From assembly GCF_004349215.1 (NCBI RefSeq), contig NZ_SMKU01000026.1:1-46791 (forward strand): a DNA stretch of 46,791 nt, read 5' to 3'. The DNA comes from Actinomadura rubrisoli (GTDB taxonomy: Bacteria > Actinomycetota > Actinomycetes > Streptosporangiales > Streptosporangiaceae). The notes under the pieces are model-generated. The model did no database searches. It worked only from the letters and a program-made list of their open reading frames with translations, and was not told the DNA's origin. Positions 26,008 through 33,907 of the stretch are shown piece after piece. Numbering within the stretch: position 1 is the stretch's first letter; each line of letters starts with the position of its first letter. The translations under genes were made by a program, and so were the position numbers.

Positions 26008-27585
26008 GTGGGGGAGGACCGGCTGTTCATCGTCTTCCTGGTCGTGGCCGTCGTGGTGCTGCTGGCCCGCGCGCTCGCCGGGCGGATCCGCGCGCCCGAC
26101 GCGATCCTGCTGGTGCTGCTCGGCATGGCGGCCGGGTTCGTGCCCGCGCTGCCGCAGGTGGTCGTCTCGCCCGAGCTGGTGCTGTTCGGCTTCCTGCCGC
26201 CGCTGGTCTACCACGCGGCGTTCTTCACCGCGCCCCGCGAGGCCCGCGCCGACATCGTCCCGATCGTCACCCTGGCGTTCGGGCTCACCACCGTCACCAC
26301 GGTCGCGGTCGCGGCCACGATCCACGCGCTGCTGCCCGGCCTCGGCTGGGCCGCCGCGCTGGCGTTCGGCGCGGCCGTCGCGCCCACCGACGCGGTCGCC
26401 GCCACCGCCGTCCTCCAGCGGCTCGGCGCCCCGGCGCGGCTGGTCACGATCCTGGAGGGCGAGAGCCTCATCAACGACGGCGTCGCGCTGACCATGTTCG
26501 GCCTCGCCGCCGAGGCCCTCGGCACCGGTTTCACGTTCGCCCACGGCGCCGGACGGCTCGCGCAGGTCGTCGTCGGGGGCGTGCTGTACGGGCTGGTCGT
26601 CGGCATCGCGATCCGCCGCTTCCGGCGCTCCATCCAAGACCCGATCAGCCAGATCATCGTGTCGCTGGTGACCCCGTACCTCGCCTACATCCCGGCGGAG
26701 AACTTCGGTGCCTCCGGCGTGCTGGCGACCGTGGTGGCGGGGTTCTCGATCGGCACGCACGGCGAGGGCGTCCTGCAGCCCGCGTCCCGCATGGTCGGCA
26801 ACACGTTCTGGCGGATCCTGACATTCCTGCTGGAATCGGCGCTGTTCGTCCTGCTCGGCCTGGAGATCCGCGAGGTGCTCCGCCGGCCCGGCGGCCACAC
26901 GTGGGGGGACGTGGCGCTGACGACCCTCGCGGTGTCGGGCGTCGTCATCGGCGTCCGGCTGCTCTGGGAGCTCGGCAACGGCCCGCTGGCGGACCTGGTG
27001 CCCGGCGGCCGGCGCAGCCGGGAGGGGCTCGGCCGGCGGCAGCGGATCGTGATCGGCCTCGGCGGGATGCGCGGCGCGATCTCGCTGGCCATCGCCCTGT
27101 CGCTGCCCGCCGCCGTCGGGCCCGAGCGCGGCGTGCTCGTCCTGCTCACCGCGCTCGTCGTGCTGGTCACGCTGATCGGCCAGGCGCCGCTGCTGCCCCT
27201 GCTGCTGCGCCGCTTCGGGCTCATCGAGTCGGACGAGCGCCGGCGCGAGGTGATGGTGGCGCGCAAGGCGGGCCTCCAGGCCGCGCTGGCCCGGCTGGAC
27301 GAGCTGGCCGAGGAGGACGAGGTGGACGAGCGGACCGCCGAGGCGTTCCGGCAGATGCTGGAGGTCAGGCTGGACCGCGTCCGGTACTTCCTGGACCGCC
27401 AGGACGCCGACGGGAGGTCGCGGCCGCCGGGCGGCCGCCATGTCCGCACCGAGCTGGTGCGGGCCCAGCGCGCCAAGCTGACCGCCCTCTACCGCAAGGG
27501 CAGGATCGGGGCGGGCACGCTCCGCGAGGTCAGCCGCGAGCTCGACTTCGAGGACCCGGTGGTGATCAGGAAGAGCCGCTCATGA
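26008..27585 (+). CDS. Na+/H+ antiporter, CPA1/NhaP family (copy 2)
   Basis: A 525-residue membrane protein with about 12 hydrophobic segments (residues 5-400) and a charged C-terminal tail. Motifs: GFLPPLVYHAAFFTAPRE, AFGAAVAPTDAVAATAVLQR, LEGESLINDGVALTMFG and GLGGMRGAISLAIALSLP. It would exchange Na+ (or K+) for H+. I start at GTG 26008-26010 (VGEDRLFIVFLV), which places the first helix at the N-terminus as in the family; the upstream 67-codon extension is arginine-rich and not membrane-like. Divergent from the CGNR gene. Confidence 0.88.
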   Translation: MGEDRLFIVFLVVAVVVLLARALAGRIRAPDAILLVLLGMAAGFVPALPQVVVSPELVLFGFLPPLVYHAAFFTAPREARADIVPIVTLAFGLTTVTTVAVAATIHALLPGLGWAAALAFGAAVAPTDAVAATAVLQRLGAPARLVTILEGESLINDGVALTMFGLAAEALGTGFTFAHGAGRLAQVVVGGVLYGLVVGIAIRRFRRSIQDPISQIIVSLVTPYLAYIPAENFGASGVLATVVAGFSIGTHGEGVLQPASRMVGNTFWRILTFLLESALFVLLGLEIREVLRRPGGHTWGDVALTTLAVSGVVIGVRLLWELGNGPLADLVPGGRRSREGLGRRQRIVIGLGGMRGAISLAIALSLPAAVGPERGVLVLLTALVVLVTLIGQAPLLPLLLRRFGLIESDERRREVMVARKAGLQAALARLDELAEEDEVDERTAEAFRQMLEVRLDRVRYFLDRQDADGRSRPPGGRHVRTELVRAQRAKLTALYRKGRIGAGTLREVSRELDFEDPVVIRKSRS

Positions 27586-27647
27586 GGCCGGGGGAGGGGC
27601 GGCGTGCGCAGTGGGCCAGCGTGCGCACCGGATCAGCGCGCAGTGGG

Positions 27648-28220
27648 TCAGCGCGCGTAGTGGGGGTCGGCGACGACCGGGTAGAAGGCGTCCGCGTGCT
27701 GGACCCGCATCGTCACGATCGTCCCCTCCAGCGTGTAGTCCGCCTTCACCTGGCGGAACATCGAGTCGCTGGCCCACGGGTTGTACAGGCGCCCGACGGT
27801 CGCGCCGTAGCGCAGGTGGACGACGTCGTACCCGCCGGACGGCATCGACTCCAGCGCCAGGCCGTCGGGGAGGGAGACCGCGAAGCGGAACTCCGAGGGG
27901 GCGTCGGGGCCGTGGATGACCGTGAGCAGCCGAACCCCGTTGTCGGTCGTCTGCGCCACGATGTCGGTGTCGAGGTCCACGCCGACGAACACCCGCAGGC
28001 TCGGCCGCAGCACCTGCGCGACCGTGTCGGCCGCCGCCACGTCGATGCCGAAGTGCAGGCGCTGGCCGTCCTTGGTGGGCACCCAGACCCCGTCACGGGC
28101 GCGCTGCCCCCACGCGACGTCCGGGTTCTCCAGCTCCTGAGGCTCGTTCTTGCCCCGCGCCACGAGAATCCTGGAGGCGGCGTTCATCGCCGCGGCAGCC
28201 CCGTCCCGTGCATGCCTCAT
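27648..28220 (-). CDS. Unknown protein ending in a 'YPVVADP' motif, N-terminus lacks a signal peptide
   Basis: A 190-residue protein of unknown function. The C-terminus ends with VQHADAFYPVVADPHYAR, a motif I associate with actinomycete exported proteins that normally begin with a signal peptide. The middle holds a beta-rich domain (TTDNGVRLLTVIHGPDAPSE, AVSLPDGLALESMPSGGYDV). Here translation begins directly at MRHARDGAAAAMNAASRILV with no hydrophobic core, so the export signal may have been lost. ATG 28218-28220 with AGGGGG upstream. The short gap to the antiporter gene contains a 15-base direct repeat (CGCAGTGGGYCAGCG). Confidence 0.6.
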   Translation of the reverse strand: MRHARDGAAAAMNAASRILVARGKNEPQELENPDVAWGQRARDGVWVPTKDGQRLHFGIDVAAADTVAQVLRPSLRVFVGVDLDTDIVAQTTDNGVRLLTVIHGPDAPSEFRFAVSLPDGLALESMPSGGYDVVHLRYGATVGRLYNPWASDSMFRQVKADYTLEGTIVTMRVQHADAFYPVVADPHYAR

Positions 28221-28610
28221 GGCGGGCCCCCTCGCCTTCTTTCATCACTTCCGTGACATCACGCTGTCTTGGGTTTACCACGGGTTGGCCCGGCAGGACG
28301 CCCCCTTGGCCCGCGGCCGGTTGGAACGCGTCGTTCGCCCCGTGCGTCGTTGGACCTTACACCACGCTTATACGCGCCGGTCGGGCGCATTACGCGCCCG
28401 CCGGGACGGGCGCGTGATAAGGGAGTGATCTACGCGGGGGCCGCCACGATTCGCAATGCGGATCTTCCGCTCCGTAATCGCCCGGGCCACCGGTCGTGCC
28501 CCGCGCGGCCGTCTTCGCAAGGGCGGCCGGGCCGCGGTCCGGTGGAAAATGCTTTGCGGCAGAATGCCGGATCATCGCATCCTTGAGCACGTCGGGAACG
28601 ACGGGTTCGA
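28221..28610. other. Non-coding region upstream of the tRNA cluster
   Basis: About 390 bases with no plausible gene. It must hold the promoter for the tRNA genes; the A/T-richer stretch around 28350-28400 (TTACACCACGCTTATACG) is the best place but no clear -35/-10 pair was identified. Confidence 0.45.
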
Positions 28611-28682
28611 AGGGGTGAGCCACCGGTTAGGCGGCTGGTCTCCAAAACCAGCGGAAAGTGGGTTCGACTCCCTCCGCCCCTG
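28611..28682 (+). tRNA. tRNA-Trp (anticodon CCA), atypical
   Basis: Acceptor arms 28611-28617 and 28675-28681 pair fully (one G-T). The anticodon stem CTGGT/ACCAG encloses CTCCAAA, anticodon CCA at 28642-28644. The T arm is GTGGG-TTCGACT-CCCTC with one T-T mismatch. The D arm fits poorly: GCC/GGC pairs only if shifted, and position 8 is A rather than T. No 3' CCA is encoded. This looks like a diverged copy; the cell presumably has another, canonical tRNA-Trp. Confidence 0.68.
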
Positions 28683-28697
28683 CTGAAAACGGTCGAC

Positions 28698-28768
28698 GGG
28701 CTTGTGGTGTAACGGAAGCACACTTCCCTTGCAAGGAAGCGATCAGGGTTCGACTCCCTGCTGGTCCA
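28698..28768 (+). tRNA. tRNA-Ala (anticodon TGC), atypical
   Basis: Acceptor GGGCTTG (28698-28704) pairs with CTGGTCC (28761-28767) except a T-T at pair 6-67, and it contains G3-T70, the alanine identity element, with A73. The D stem is three pairs (GTG/CAC). The anticodon arm is CTTCC-CTTGCAA-GGAAG (anticodon TGC). The T arm CAGGG-TTCGACT-CCCTG is perfect. The variable loop is only 4 bases. No CCA is encoded. It starts 15 bases after the Trp gene. Confidence 0.75.
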
Positions 28769-28809
28769 CGTGGTGATCGACGCCGGCGCATGTCGCGTCC
28801 GGCGCCCGA

Positions 28810-28894
28810 GGAGGGTTGGCCGAACGGTAAGGCAGCAGTTTCGAAAACTGACGTCGAGGTGAAACTCGAAGGGGTTCGACTCCCTTACCCTCCG
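28810..28894 (+). tRNA. tRNA-Ser (anticodon CGA)
   Basis: Acceptor GGAGGGT/ACCCTCC is perfect. D stem GCC/GGC, anticodon loop TTCGAAA (anticodon CGA, reading TCG), a long variable arm with GTCGAG pairing towards CTCGA as in class II tRNAs, and a T arm AGGGG-TTCGACT-CCCTT. Discriminator G73 suits serine. The anticodon stem has one mismatch at its base (G27-A43). The T-arm core GGGTTCGACTCCCT is the same as in the two preceding genes. Confidence 0.85.
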
Positions 28895-28907
28895 CAATTC
28901 GATCGGC

Positions 28908-28951
28908 GCCGGGAACCGCCGCGGCCCGCGCGGGCTGCAGCGGTTCCCGGC
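28908..28951. terminator. Terminator after the tRNA cluster
   Basis: GCCGGGAACCGC (28908-28919) and GCGGTTCCCGGC (28940-28951) form a perfect 12-pair stem, with a second GC-rich hairpin inside the loop, followed by GGTTCTCTTCC. It lies 13 bases after tRNA-Ser and 32 bases from the stop of the convergent aminotransferase, so it can serve both. Confidence 0.85.
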
Positions 28952-28982
28952 GGTTCTCTTCCATTCCGCCGCCAGGAGAGGG

Positions 28983-30320
28983 TCAGGCGACCGCGGGCTG
29001 CCCCGCGGTCGCGTTCTCGGCGAGGTCGTCGAGGACCTCCCCGAGACGGTCCAGGGCGCCCGCGATCCACGGCAGGCCCGCCGGCGCGGGGGACGCCAGG
29101 GCCGCCAGTCGCTGCTCGTCGTCCTCCCCGTAGAGCAGGCTCGGCGCCACCCGCATGCGCAGGACCTCGGGGGCCTCGCCGAACGCGCTGCCCGGCAGTA
29201 CGCCCACCCCGTACCGTTCCAGGAGCAGGCCGGTCAGGTCGGCCGCCGTCCGGACGCCGTGGTTCGCGCGCAGGCCGTCCCGCATCGGACCGAAGTCGGG
29301 ATAGACGTAGAAGGCCGCTTCCGGCCGCGTGACCTCGGCCCCCGCCTCGGCGAACCGGGCCGCGACGGCGCCGGTGACCGCGGCGTGCAGGCGCCTGCTG
29401 CGGTCCACGTGCTCGACCAGCTCGGACGGCTCGGCGAACGCGTAGGCGGCGGCGTGCTGCATCGGCGCGGGGGCGCTCGACCAGATCTCGCTGGCCACGC
29501 CCAGCAGGCTGTCGCGCAGCGACCGTCCGAACGGGCCGTCCGGCAGCCGCGCCACCCCGATCCGCCACCCGCCCGCCGCCAGGTTCTTGCTCAGCGCGGT
29601 CGTCACGACGGTCCGCTCCGGCGCGAACCGTGCCGGGCTCGGCACCGCCCGGCCGGGGGCGTGCACCAGGTCCCGGTAGATCTCGTCCGAGATGACGACC
29701 AGGTCCAGGTCCCGCGCGACCGAGCAGAGGCGGCGGACGGTGTCCTCCGAGGCGAGCGTGCCCGTCGGGTTGTCGGGCAGGGTCACCACGACGGCCCGGA
29801 CGGTACGCCCCTCGGCGCGCGCCCGCACGACGGCGTCGGCGAGCAGCGCCGGGCTGGGCACGCCGCCCTCCCCGCGCGGGGTGGCCACCCGGATGGGCCG
29901 GGCGCCCACCAGCGACGTCTGCGCCGCGTAGGTCACCCAGCTCGGCGTCGGCACGACCACGTCCCCGCCGAGCGACAGCAGGAGGGCGAACAGCAGCGGC
30001 TTGCTGCCCGGCCCGCAGACGACCACCGAGGGGTCGGTGGGCAGCCCGCGGCGGCTCCAGTAGCCGGCCGCGGCCGCGCGCAGGACGGCGGACCCGGCGA
30101 CGGGCCCGTACGCGCCGCGGGCCGCCGCGGCCTCAAGTTCGCGGGTCAGGGCGGGATGGATCGGGATCCCGGCCTCCCCGAAGCCGAGCGGCAGCACGCG
30201 CACCCCCTGCCTTCGCTTCCGGGCGATCGCCTCGTTCACGGCGAGCGTCGCGGACAGCGGTACCGGACGCGGAGAGAAGGACAGCGGCCGGGCCGGGGCG
30301 GACGTGGTCTGGGCGGGCAT
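28983..30320 (-). CDS. PLP-dependent aminotransferase, class I/II
   Basis: A 445-residue fold-type I aminotransferase. Visible: GAYGPVAGSAVLRAAAAGYW, PDNPTGTLAS (Asn/Pro binding the cofactor), ISDEIYRDLVH, and the lysine motif TTALSKNLAAGGWRIGVA that forms the PLP Schiff base, then MRVAPSLLYG with the carboxylate-binding Arg. It resembles aspartate/aromatic-type aminotransferases, but the substrate cannot be told. ATG 30318-30320 has GGAG five bases upstream; an in-frame extension beyond it is not needed. It is divergent from a LysR gene with two inverted repeats in the 149-base gap, so the LysR very likely controls it. Confidence 0.87.
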   Translation of the reverse strand: MPAQTTSAPARPLSFSPRPVPLSATLAVNEAIARKRRQGVRVLPLGFGEAGIPIHPALTRELEAAAARGAYGPVAGSAVLRAAAAGYWSRRGLPTDPSVVVCGPGSKPLLFALLLSLGGDVVVPTPSWVTYAAQTSLVGARPIRVATPRGEGGVPSPALLADAVVRARAEGRTVRAVVVTLPDNPTGTLASEDTVRRLCSVARDLDLVVISDEIYRDLVHAPGRAVPSPARFAPERTVVTTALSKNLAAGGWRIGVARLPDGPFGRSLRDSLLGVASEIWSSAPAPMQHAAAYAFAEPSELVEHVDRSRRLHAAVTGAVAARFAEAGAEVTRPEAAFYVYPDFGPMRDGLRANHGVRTAADLTGLLLERYGVGVLPGSAFGEAPEVLRMRVAPSLLYGEDDEQRLAALASPAPAGLPWIAGALDRLGEVLDDLAENATAGQPAVA

Positions 30321-30405
30321 CGACGCTCCAAGGCATGCGAAAGGGCAGGTGAGATGACAGCGGGTGACGCAAAGGACCCCTGGGTGACCCGGCCGGGTTC
30401 GCTTA

Positions 30406-30455
30406 ATGCTTACCCGCTTCAAGCATCATCACAAGCTAGTCTCATCGATGGAGAC
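30406..30455. promoter_or_regulatory. Two candidate LysR binding sites
   Basis: ATGCTT-N9-AAGCAT (30406-30426) and GTCTC-N7-GAGAC (30439-30455) lie in the divergent gap between the aminotransferase and LysR genes. The first has the partially dyad T-N-A form expected of LysR boxes. Confidence 0.6.
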
Positions 30456-30469
30456 CATAAGGTGGACTG

Positions 30470-31396
30470 ATGCTAGAGCTGCGCCGCCTGCGGCTGCTCG
30501 CCGAATTCGCCCGCCGCGGCAGCATCGCCGCGACCGCCGCCGCCCTCGGCTACACCCCCTCGGCCGTCTCCCAGCAGCTGGCCGCGCTGGAGCGGGAGGC
30601 CCGCATCCCGCTGCTGGACCGCACCGCCCGCAGCGCCGAGCTGACCGACGCCGGGCGCCGCCTCGCGGTCCGCGCCGAGGAGATCCTCGCCCTCGTCGAG
30701 ACGGCCGAGGCGGAGCTGTCGGCCCAGGCCGACACCCCCATGGGCCGCGTGGTGGTCACCGCGTTCCCGACCGCCGCCGTCGCGTTCGCCCCGGCGCTGG
30801 CCCAGAGCCTCGGCGACCATCCGGGCCTGACGTTCGTCCTGCGGCAGACCCGCCCCGGGGACGGCATCCGCCAGGTCCAGAACGGGGAGGTGGACATCGC
30901 GCTGATCGACGACTGGACCGGCAAGGTCCCCGACCAGTCGCCCGCCGCGCTGGAGTTCTTCCACCTGCTCCGCGACCCGCTGGTCCTGGTCGTCCCCGCC
31001 TCGCACGCCATGTCGGACCCGGAGCGGCCCGTCCGGCTGCACGACCTGCGGGACGAGCCGTGGATGGCCGCGCCGCCCGGCGAGCCCTCCCGGCAGGCCG
31101 TGGAGCGCCTGCTGGACACCGTCGGCGGCGCCCGTCCCGTCCCGTGGGAGTTCGAGGGCCTGCACACGATCCTGAGCCTGGTGGCGCGCGGCATCGGCAT
31201 CACCGCCGTCCCCGCGCTGGCGCTCGCCGCCGGGGACCAGGACGTGGCGGTGCGCCGCATCCCCGAGTGCACCCTGGCCCGCGAGGTCTACGCCGTCACC
31301 CGGACGGCGAGCGTGCGCAGGCCGTCCGTCGCGGTCACGCTGCGCGCCATCTACGCCGCCGCCCGCGACACCCAGCCGTCCCCGCCCGAGGGCTGA
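30470..31396 (+). CDS. LysR family regulator, divergent from the aminotransferase
   Basis: A 308-residue LysR protein. The winged HTH occupies residues 1-62 (LELRRLRLLAEFARRGSIAA, YTPSAVSQQLAALEREARIP), and the effector-binding domain starts near residue 90 (GRVVVTAFPTAAVAFAPALA). The ATG at 30470 has AAGGTGG seven bases upstream. Its position next to the aminotransferase suggests it activates or represses that gene in response to an amino acid or keto acid. Confidence 0.9.
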   Translation: MLELRRLRLLAEFARRGSIAATAAALGYTPSAVSQQLAALEREARIPLLDRTARSAELTDAGRRLAVRAEEILALVETAEAELSAQADTPMGRVVVTAFPTAAVAFAPALAQSLGDHPGLTFVLRQTRPGDGIRQVQNGEVDIALIDDWTGKVPDQSPAALEFFHLLRDPLVLVVPASHAMSDPERPVRLHDLRDEPWMAAPPGEPSRQAVERLLDTVGGARPVPWEFEGLHTILSLVARGIGITAVPALALAAGDQDVAVRRIPECTLAREVYAVTRTASVRRPSVAVTLRAIYAAARDTQPSPPEG

Positions 31397-31724
31397 CCCC
31401 CGCGTCCGGGCGCCGGGTGCGTCAAGTAGTTTCCGCAGCTCACCAGGGGTACTAATCGCATTCAGCGGGTCGTGGACCCCCGCCGCCCGACGCCTGGGAC
31501 GGTGCGTCCGCGGTCGTGCGGCCGCGGCCGTGCGCGCCTCCCACAACCATTGACTCGTCGTCCGAGAAAGGGAGGTGGAGGGGGTTCACCGATCCCGGCT
31601 TTGGCCGCATCCGGCCGCCACCCGTACTCCGGGCGGTGCGGAGCCGAACCAACCGGCAAACGCGCGGGCTTCCGTCCCAAAGGGGGTGGGCCCGCGCCGG
31701 GCATCACGTACCGTGGGGCGAATC
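31397..31724. other. Intergenic region before the VC0807-like gene
   Basis: These 328 bases hold no firm gene. A minus-strand frame of about 50 codons (near 31452-31607) has fair codon use but no good ribosome site. TACCGT at about 31709-31714 may be the -10 box for the downstream gene. Confidence 0.4.
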
Positions 31725-32498
31725 GTGACCACCTTTTCCGATACCAGGCACACCGATCGGGGAGCGCAGCGCTCGATGCAACGACCGGCGACCAGACCCG
31801 CGGAAGCGTCCGAGAAGGCGGCCCTGCCCGCGCCCCGGCCATCCGCCGGGGACGAGCCGGGCGGAGGTCATCACGCGTTCGAGCTCCCCCGGGTGACGGC
31901 CCTGCTCATGCACGCGCTGCCGCGCTTCGTCGAGGGGGTCATCGCCCCCGTCGCGGTCTTCTACGCCGCGCTCGTGCTCCTCGGGCTGAACGGGGCGCTC
32001 ATCGCCGCCGTCGCCTGGGTGTACGGCGGCATCATCTACAGGTACGTGCGCGGCCACCCCGTCTCCGGGATGCTGCTGCTGGCCGCGGTCGGCGTCACCG
32101 TCCGGGCGGTGCTGGCGGCGGCCACGCACAGCGCGGTCGTCTACTTCCTCCAGCCGACCCTGGGCACGCTCCTGGTGAGCATCTCGTTCCTGGCCTCGGT
32201 CCCGCTGCGGCGCCCGCTGGCCAAGAAGCTCGCCAAGGACATGGCGCCGATCCCCGAGGCGTTCCTCCAGCACGCCAGGGTCCACCAGTTCTTCCTGCGC
32301 ATCTCGCTGCTGTGGTCGATGGTGCTGTTCGCCAACGTCCTCATCAGCCTGTGGATGCTGTTCAACGAGTCGCTCGGCATGTACCTGTGGGTCCGCACCG
32401 GCCTGGTCGCCGGGCTGGGCGCGATCGGTGTCGGCGTCTCGGTCTGGGGCTTCAAGCGCTGCGTCCGCCGCGTCAACGGCGAGCCCGCCCGGGCCTGA
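31725..32498 (+). CDS. VC0807-type integral membrane protein
   Basis: A 257-residue protein with about six hydrophobic segments: two in FVEGVIAPVAVFYAALVLLG and GALIAAVAWVYGGIIYRYV, two in GMLLLAAVGVTVRAVLAAAT and TLGTLLVSISFLASVP, one in LLWSMVLFANVLISLWMLF and one in GLVAGLGAIGVGVSVWGF. It fits the VC0807 family of unknown function. The N-terminal 65 residues are hydrophilic. The start is GTG 31725-31727; TACCGT lies ten bases before it. A later ATG (MQRPATRP, about 17 codons in) is a possible alternative. Confidence 0.7.
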   Translation: MTTFSDTRHTDRGAQRSMQRPATRPAEASEKAALPAPRPSAGDEPGGGHHAFELPRVTALLMHALPRFVEGVIAPVAVFYAALVLLGLNGALIAAVAWVYGGIIYRYVRGHPVSGMLLLAAVGVTVRAVLAAATHSAVVYFLQPTLGTLLVSISFLASVPLRRPLAKKLAKDMAPIPEAFLQHARVHQFFLRISLLWSMVLFANVLISLWMLFNESLGMYLWVRTGLVAGLGAIGVGVSVWGFKRCVRRVNGEPARA

Positions 32499-32616
32499 CG
32501 CCGCGGGTCCGGGCAGTTCAGGACGGTCGAGTCCGAACTTTTCCCCGGTTGGGGCCATCTCTCTTAGTCAGATAGATTTCACCAGCACGGGTGAATCTTG
32601 GAACTTGGGGGAGTTT

Positions 32617-33789
32617 GTGCGGGTCAAGGGGCGTTTCGGGCTTGTGGTGACCGGTGGTGCGGGCGCGATGGCGATCCTCGCGGCCGGCTGTAGCGGCGGC
32701 GGCAAGGGCGAGCTGGCCTCGGGGGAGTCGGGCACCCCGGTCACGATCACCCCCGCCAACGGGACCGCCCAGGTCAAGCCGGACGGGACGATCGAGGTCA
32801 AGGCGTCGCGCGGCAAGCTGGAGAAGGTCACCGTCCAGGGCGACAAGGGCGCGGCCGTCACCGGGCGGCTCGCCGCCGACCGCAAGTCGTGGCGCTCCGC
32901 CCGGACCCTGGCGCCCGGCGCGTCCTACACGGTCACCGCGCAGGGCCGCGACGACGGCAAGACCAGCACGGTGACCAGCGCGTTCACCACCCTGAAGCCG
33001 TCCAAGACGCTGTCGATCACCGACGTCACCCCGAACCTGAAGGGCGAGAAGGTCGGCGTCGGCATGCCGATCATCCTGCGGTTCAACCGCCCGGTCGCCG
33101 ACAAGGCCGCCGTGGAGCGGGTCCTGAAGGTCACGCCGGACAAGCCGGTCGAGGGCGCCTGGCGCTGGATCGGCTCCGACCAGGTCATCTACCGGACGAA
33201 GACGTACTGGCAGCCGCACCAGACGGTGCGCTTCCAGGCGGACCTGGCGGGGGTGAACGCGGGCGGCGGCGTCTACGGGGCCAAGGACGTCCAGCAGACC
33301 CTCACGATCGGCGCCGCGCAGATCACCACCGGCAGCATCAGCGGCCACCACATGACCGTCAAGCGGGACGGGCGGAAGCTGCGGACGATCCCGTTCAGCG
33401 CCGGGAACGGCCAGACCCGCGAGTTCACCACCACCAGCGGCGTCCACCTGCTGATGGAGAAGGGCAGCCCGGTCACGATGATCTCCCCGGGCCGCAAGGA
33501 GGGCGACCCCGGCTACTACAAGACCGTGGTCAACTACGCGGTCCGCTTCTCCAACAGCGGCGAGTACGTGCACTCGGCGCCCTGGTCGGTCGGGTCGCAG
33601 GGATCGGCGAACGTCAGCCACGGCTGCCTGAACGTCAGCCCCGCCGACGCGAGCTGGTTCTACCGGATCATGCAGCGCGGCGACGTGCTCAAGCTCACCG
33701 GCAGCGACCGCGAGGTCGAGTGGGACAACGGCATGAGCTACTGGCAGTTGCCGTTCGAGAAGTGGAAGCGGGGCAGCGCGCTGTCCTGA
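32617..33789 (+). CDS. L,D-transpeptidase lipoprotein, copy 1
   Basis: A 390-residue lipoprotein: signal peptide with lipobox LAAGC at about residues 19-23, two Ig-like/BID domains (about 35-250; the first ends FTTLKPSKT, the second has VGVGMPIILRFNRPV), and a YkuD catalytic domain with the motif VHSAPWSVGSQGSANVSHGC then LNVSP, containing catalytic His and Cys. It forms 3-3 cross-links in peptidoglycan or anchors proteins, acting outside the membrane. The GTG 32617 has GGGGGAG close upstream. It stands before a close paralogue on the same strand. Confidence 0.9.
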   Translation: MRVKGRFGLVVTGGAGAMAILAAGCSGGGKGELASGESGTPVTITPANGTAQVKPDGTIEVKASRGKLEKVTVQGDKGAAVTGRLAADRKSWRSARTLAPGASYTVTAQGRDDGKTSTVTSAFTTLKPSKTLSITDVTPNLKGEKVGVGMPIILRFNRPVADKAAVERVLKVTPDKPVEGAWRWIGSDQVIYRTKTYWQPHQTVRFQADLAGVNAGGGVYGAKDVQQTLTIGAAQITTGSISGHHMTVKRDGRKLRTIPFSAGNGQTREFTTTSGVHLLMEKGSPVTMISPGRKEGDPGYYKTVVNYAVRFSNSGEYVHSAPWSVGSQGSANVSHGCLNVSPADASWFYRIMQRGDVLKLTGSDREVEWDNGMSYWQLPFEKWKRGSALS

Positions 33790-33907
33790 GGCGTCCCTTG
33801 CAACGCTTTGATCTCGGACGACCGGCAAAACCCCAAGTCGGGGCGTGATCGCCGACTTTTGTCGCTAATGTCTCCCTGATAGGCGGGCGGGGTTTCTGGA
33901 GGTAGTG

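Noticed and set aside
28430..28897. Minus-strand open frame of 155 codons across the tRNA cluster
   Set aside because: It is the antisense of three structured tRNA genes and has no protein features.
31452..31652. Minus-strand frame of 66 codons before the VC0807-like gene
   Set aside because: Codon use is only fair, no ribosome site or known motif; kept as possible small ORF but not called.
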